From the NCBI GenBank assembly GCA_019309815.1, contig JAFDFO010000114.1, forward strand, positions 1 through 6,867: a stretch of DNA of 6,867 nt, given 5' to 3'. The notes beneath the pieces were generated by a model. It had not been told where the DNA came from. It did not search any database and worked only from the letters and a program-made list of their open reading frames with translations. A program made the position numbers and the translations under genes. Numbering within the stretch: position 1 is the stretch's first letter; each line of letters opens with the position of its first letter. Shown here in pieces: positions 6,181 to 6,867 of the stretch. The DNA comes from Deltaproteobacteria bacterium (GTDB lineage: Bacteria; Desulfobacterota; Desulfobacteria; Desulfobacterales; C00003060).

Positions 6181-6431
6181 CTACAACTAATCGGGAGATG
6201 AGCCTGAAATGATTACTTCATAACGACGGTTGTCCCATTGCCCGAGGCAAGCAATAAGATGGAGAGTGAAAATGTTTTGGTTTTTTTCATGGTCGTGATA
6301 ATATGGCCCTGTCTGGAGGGAGTCCAGTTCTTCAGCGGAACAGGCACTTGTTGAAAGGCGGCCTCCGAATCCCATCCAACACTGGAATCCCTAAAATCCA
6401 AATCCGCCTATTCTTGGAAGGGAACCAAGTA
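6181..6431. other. Non-coding gap before the plus-strand gene
   Basis: Holds no gene that I can support. CTACAACTAA at 6181-6190 is a near copy of the CTCCAACTAA that ends the neighbouring element. GATAAT at 6297-6302 could serve as a plus-strand -10 box but has no good -35. Two short minus-strand frames cross the gap and overlap each other; neither resembles a known protein. Confidence 0.5.
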
Positions 6432-6867
6432 ATGTGCGCCCATGAACTCATACTAGGGGAAACTGTCGACTTCATAACCGGCGAGACGCTTGTCGACACG
6501 ATTGACGAACGGGCAAGGCAGGAAGTCGCACACTTTCTTGTTGAGAAAAAAGGGTACTTGAAAACCGACATAGAAGTCAGGCGGCCGATTACGCTCAATA
6601 TCGATGGCAACAGTGGGACCTTCAGGGTGAATTTTATGGTCCGGTTGAATGGCAAGGCCTTCATGATTATCATCTTTGGGCCGGGGTCATTGGTCAGTCG
6701 GGAACGGCCTGCGGTAGCTGCAGCCAGGCTCGTGGAGGATTACGAAGTGCCCTTTACCGTGGTAACAAACGGCAAGGGCGCAGAAGTGCTTGAAACGAAA
6801 TCCGGCAAAGTGATTGCTGAAGGGATTGAAAGCATTCCTTCAAAAGAAGAGGCCCTCCAGAAGCTGA
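6432..6867 (+). CDS. HsdR N-terminal-domain-like protein (HSDR_N_2 type), 3' end cut by window
   Basis: Begins with ATG at 6432, with GGAAGGGA about eight bases upstream, and runs to the window edge (145 complete codons). Sequence features: MCAHELILGETVDFITGETL at the N terminus, DERARQEVAHFLVEKKGY (25-42), VNFMVRLNGKAFMIIIFGPGSLVSRERPA (split here as residues 66-82 and GPGSLVSRERPA 83-94), and VPFTVVTNGKGAEVL (106-120). This is the short single-domain family related to the N-terminal domain of type I restriction subunit R, a PD-(D/E)xK nuclease fold. The usual Asp and the ExK pair are not seen (Asn67; IIIFG where VECK would be expected), so nuclease activity is doubtful. The family is typically near 150-160 residues, so only a few codons should be missing. 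It points away from the four minus-strand genes and needs its own promoter. Its biological role is not established as far as I know. Confidence 0.82.
   Translation, partial: MCAHELILGETVDFITGETLVDTIDERARQEVAHFLVEKKGYLKTDIEVRRPITLNIDGNSGTFRVNFMVRLNGKAFMIIIFGPGSLVSRERPAVAAARLVEDYEVPFTVVTNGKGAEVLETKSGKVIAEGIESIPSKEEALQKL

Noticed and set aside
6275..6302. Plus-strand promoter for the HsdR-N-like gene (TTTTGG and GATAAT)
   Set aside because: The -35 match is poor; only the -10 is suggestive, so it is mentioned in the gap entry rather than called.
6305..6345. Possible branched RNA fold (CTGGA/TCCAG, GTTC/GAAC and an outer GCCTGT-type stem)
   Set aside because: The stems are four to six bases, one is bulged and two compete for the same bases; this is within chance expectation.
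6187..6401. Two overlapping short minus-strand frames, one containing MKKTKTFSLSILLLASGNG, which looks like a signal peptide or lipoprotein start
   Set aside because: There is no lipobox cysteine, the frame stops a few codons later, no ribosome binding site stands out, and the two frames compete for the same bases.

Overview
The window (about 50% GC, dense single-copy genes separated by repeat-bearing gaps) looks like chromosomal DNA of a Gram-negative anaerobe, most probably Desulfobacterota (the former Deltaproteobacteria). This is inference. It rests on the style of the proteins (double-Cache histidine kinase, short HsdR-N-like protein with a GPGSL motif, four-helix-bundle fragment) and on AT-rich palindromes and short repeats of a kind I associate with those genomes. 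No rRNA, tRNA or CRISPR array was seen.

Layout. Four genes lie on the minus strand and one on the plus strand. From right to left on minus: glgB (5737 to 3521), 1,4-alpha-glucan branching enzyme, complete, with all three catalytic residues. Its stop lies inside a gene for a stand-alone LigD-type 3'-phosphoesterase (3548 to 2928). After a 221-base gap with an 8-base-unit repeat comes a low-molecular-weight protein tyrosine phosphatase carrying an extra C-terminal domain of about 75 residues (2706 to 1990). After a 328-base gap holding a palindromic repeat comes a membrane sensor histidine kinase (1661 to beyond base 1), with a strong ribosome binding site and a TTG start. The kinase is cut by the window edge just after its H-box. 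On the plus strand at the right end begins a short HsdR-N-like protein (6432 onward), also cut.

The 694-base gap between glgB and the plus-strand gene is the least ordinary part. It holds a likely glgB promoter, a perfect 14-base palindrome in the glgB leader, and a candidate non-autonomous element of about 290 bases (5892-6180). The element has 14-base terminal inverted repeats with one mismatch, subterminal inverted repeats, and a broken C-terminal piece of a four-helix-bundle (23S rRNA intervening-sequence type) protein between them.

Function. glgB and the phosphoesterase are probably co-transcribed and may be translationally coupled, although glycogen branching and DNA-end healing have no obvious link. 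The phosphatase and the kinase are separated by gaps long enough for their own promoters. I did not find a clear new defence or metabolic system. The best leads are the small inverted-repeat element, the phosphatase fusion, the glgB/phosphoesterase overlap, and the HsdR-N-like protein without a visible nuclease centre.
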